A stretch of 5,221 bases of DNA from assembly GCA_964385195.1 (NCBI GenBank), contig CAYLOC010000204.1:1-5221 (forward strand), written 5' to 3'. Made by a program: the position numbers and the translations under genes. The DNA is from CAYLOC01 sp964385195 (GTDB taxonomy: Bacteria; Actinomycetota; Actinomycetes; Propionibacteriales; Nocardioidaceae). The first letter of the stretch is position 1, and every line of letters starts with the position of its first letter. Below the pieces are notes generated by a model. It did not search any database. It was not told the origin of the DNA and saw only the letters and a list, made by a program, of their open reading frames with translations. Shown here piece by piece: positions 5,191 through 5,221 of this stretch.

Positions 5191-5221
5191 ATGCGGCGTA
5201 CATCGTGCCATGACCGGGCAG

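Noticed and set aside
5002..5211. N-terminal extension of the AIM24 reading frame to 5211
   Set aside because: The extension would translate the whole tRNA-Gly gene, and a good ribosome binding site sits directly before the ATG at 5001.

Overview
The window looks like a chromosomal segment from a high-GC Actinomycetota. The evidence is the base composition, strong G/C third-position codon bias, and a gene order that matches Mycobacterium tuberculosis Rv2467 (pepN, divergent), Rv2466c (DsbA-like mycothiol-dependent nitroreductase), Rv2465c (rpiB) and Rv2464c (nei). The genus cannot be fixed from the sequence. A Nocardioidaceae-like relative is a guess.

Layout: (1) 1-976, minus strand: N-terminal 325 residues of aminopeptidase N, running off the left edge. 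(2) 977-1117: divergent intergenic region with a SigH/SigR-like promoter candidate facing right. (3) 1118-1726, plus: DsbA-fold Rv2466c-family protein whose active site reads CPWA instead of CPWC. (4) 1728-1771: a perfect 18-bp inverted repeat, probably a terminator. (5) 1793-2263, plus: ribose-5-phosphate isomerase B, overlapping by 8 nt (6) 2256-3068, plus: an Fpg/Nei-family DNA glycosylase. (7) about 3137-4252, plus: a membrane-anchored SpoIIE/PP2C-type phosphatase. (8) 4249-5001, minus: an AIM24-family protein, convergent with the phosphatase and overlapping it by 4 nt at the stop codons. (9) 5002-5116: intergenic region with hairpins. (10) 5117-5190, minus: tRNA-Gly(UCC) with CCA encoded in the gene.

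The thiol-redox protein, RpiB (pentose phosphate pathway) and Nei (oxidised-base repair) together suggest an oxidative-stress and redox theme. That is an inference from synteny and from the SigH control known in M. tuberculosis. The phosphatase and AIM24 gene are not part of the mycobacterial block. No mobile element, CRISPR array, toxin-antitoxin or phage gene is visible, and I see no clear new multi-gene system. The observations most worth a second look are the missing resolving cysteine, the perfect inverted repeat, the SigH-like promoter, the overlapping convergent stop codons and the candidate leaderless starts.
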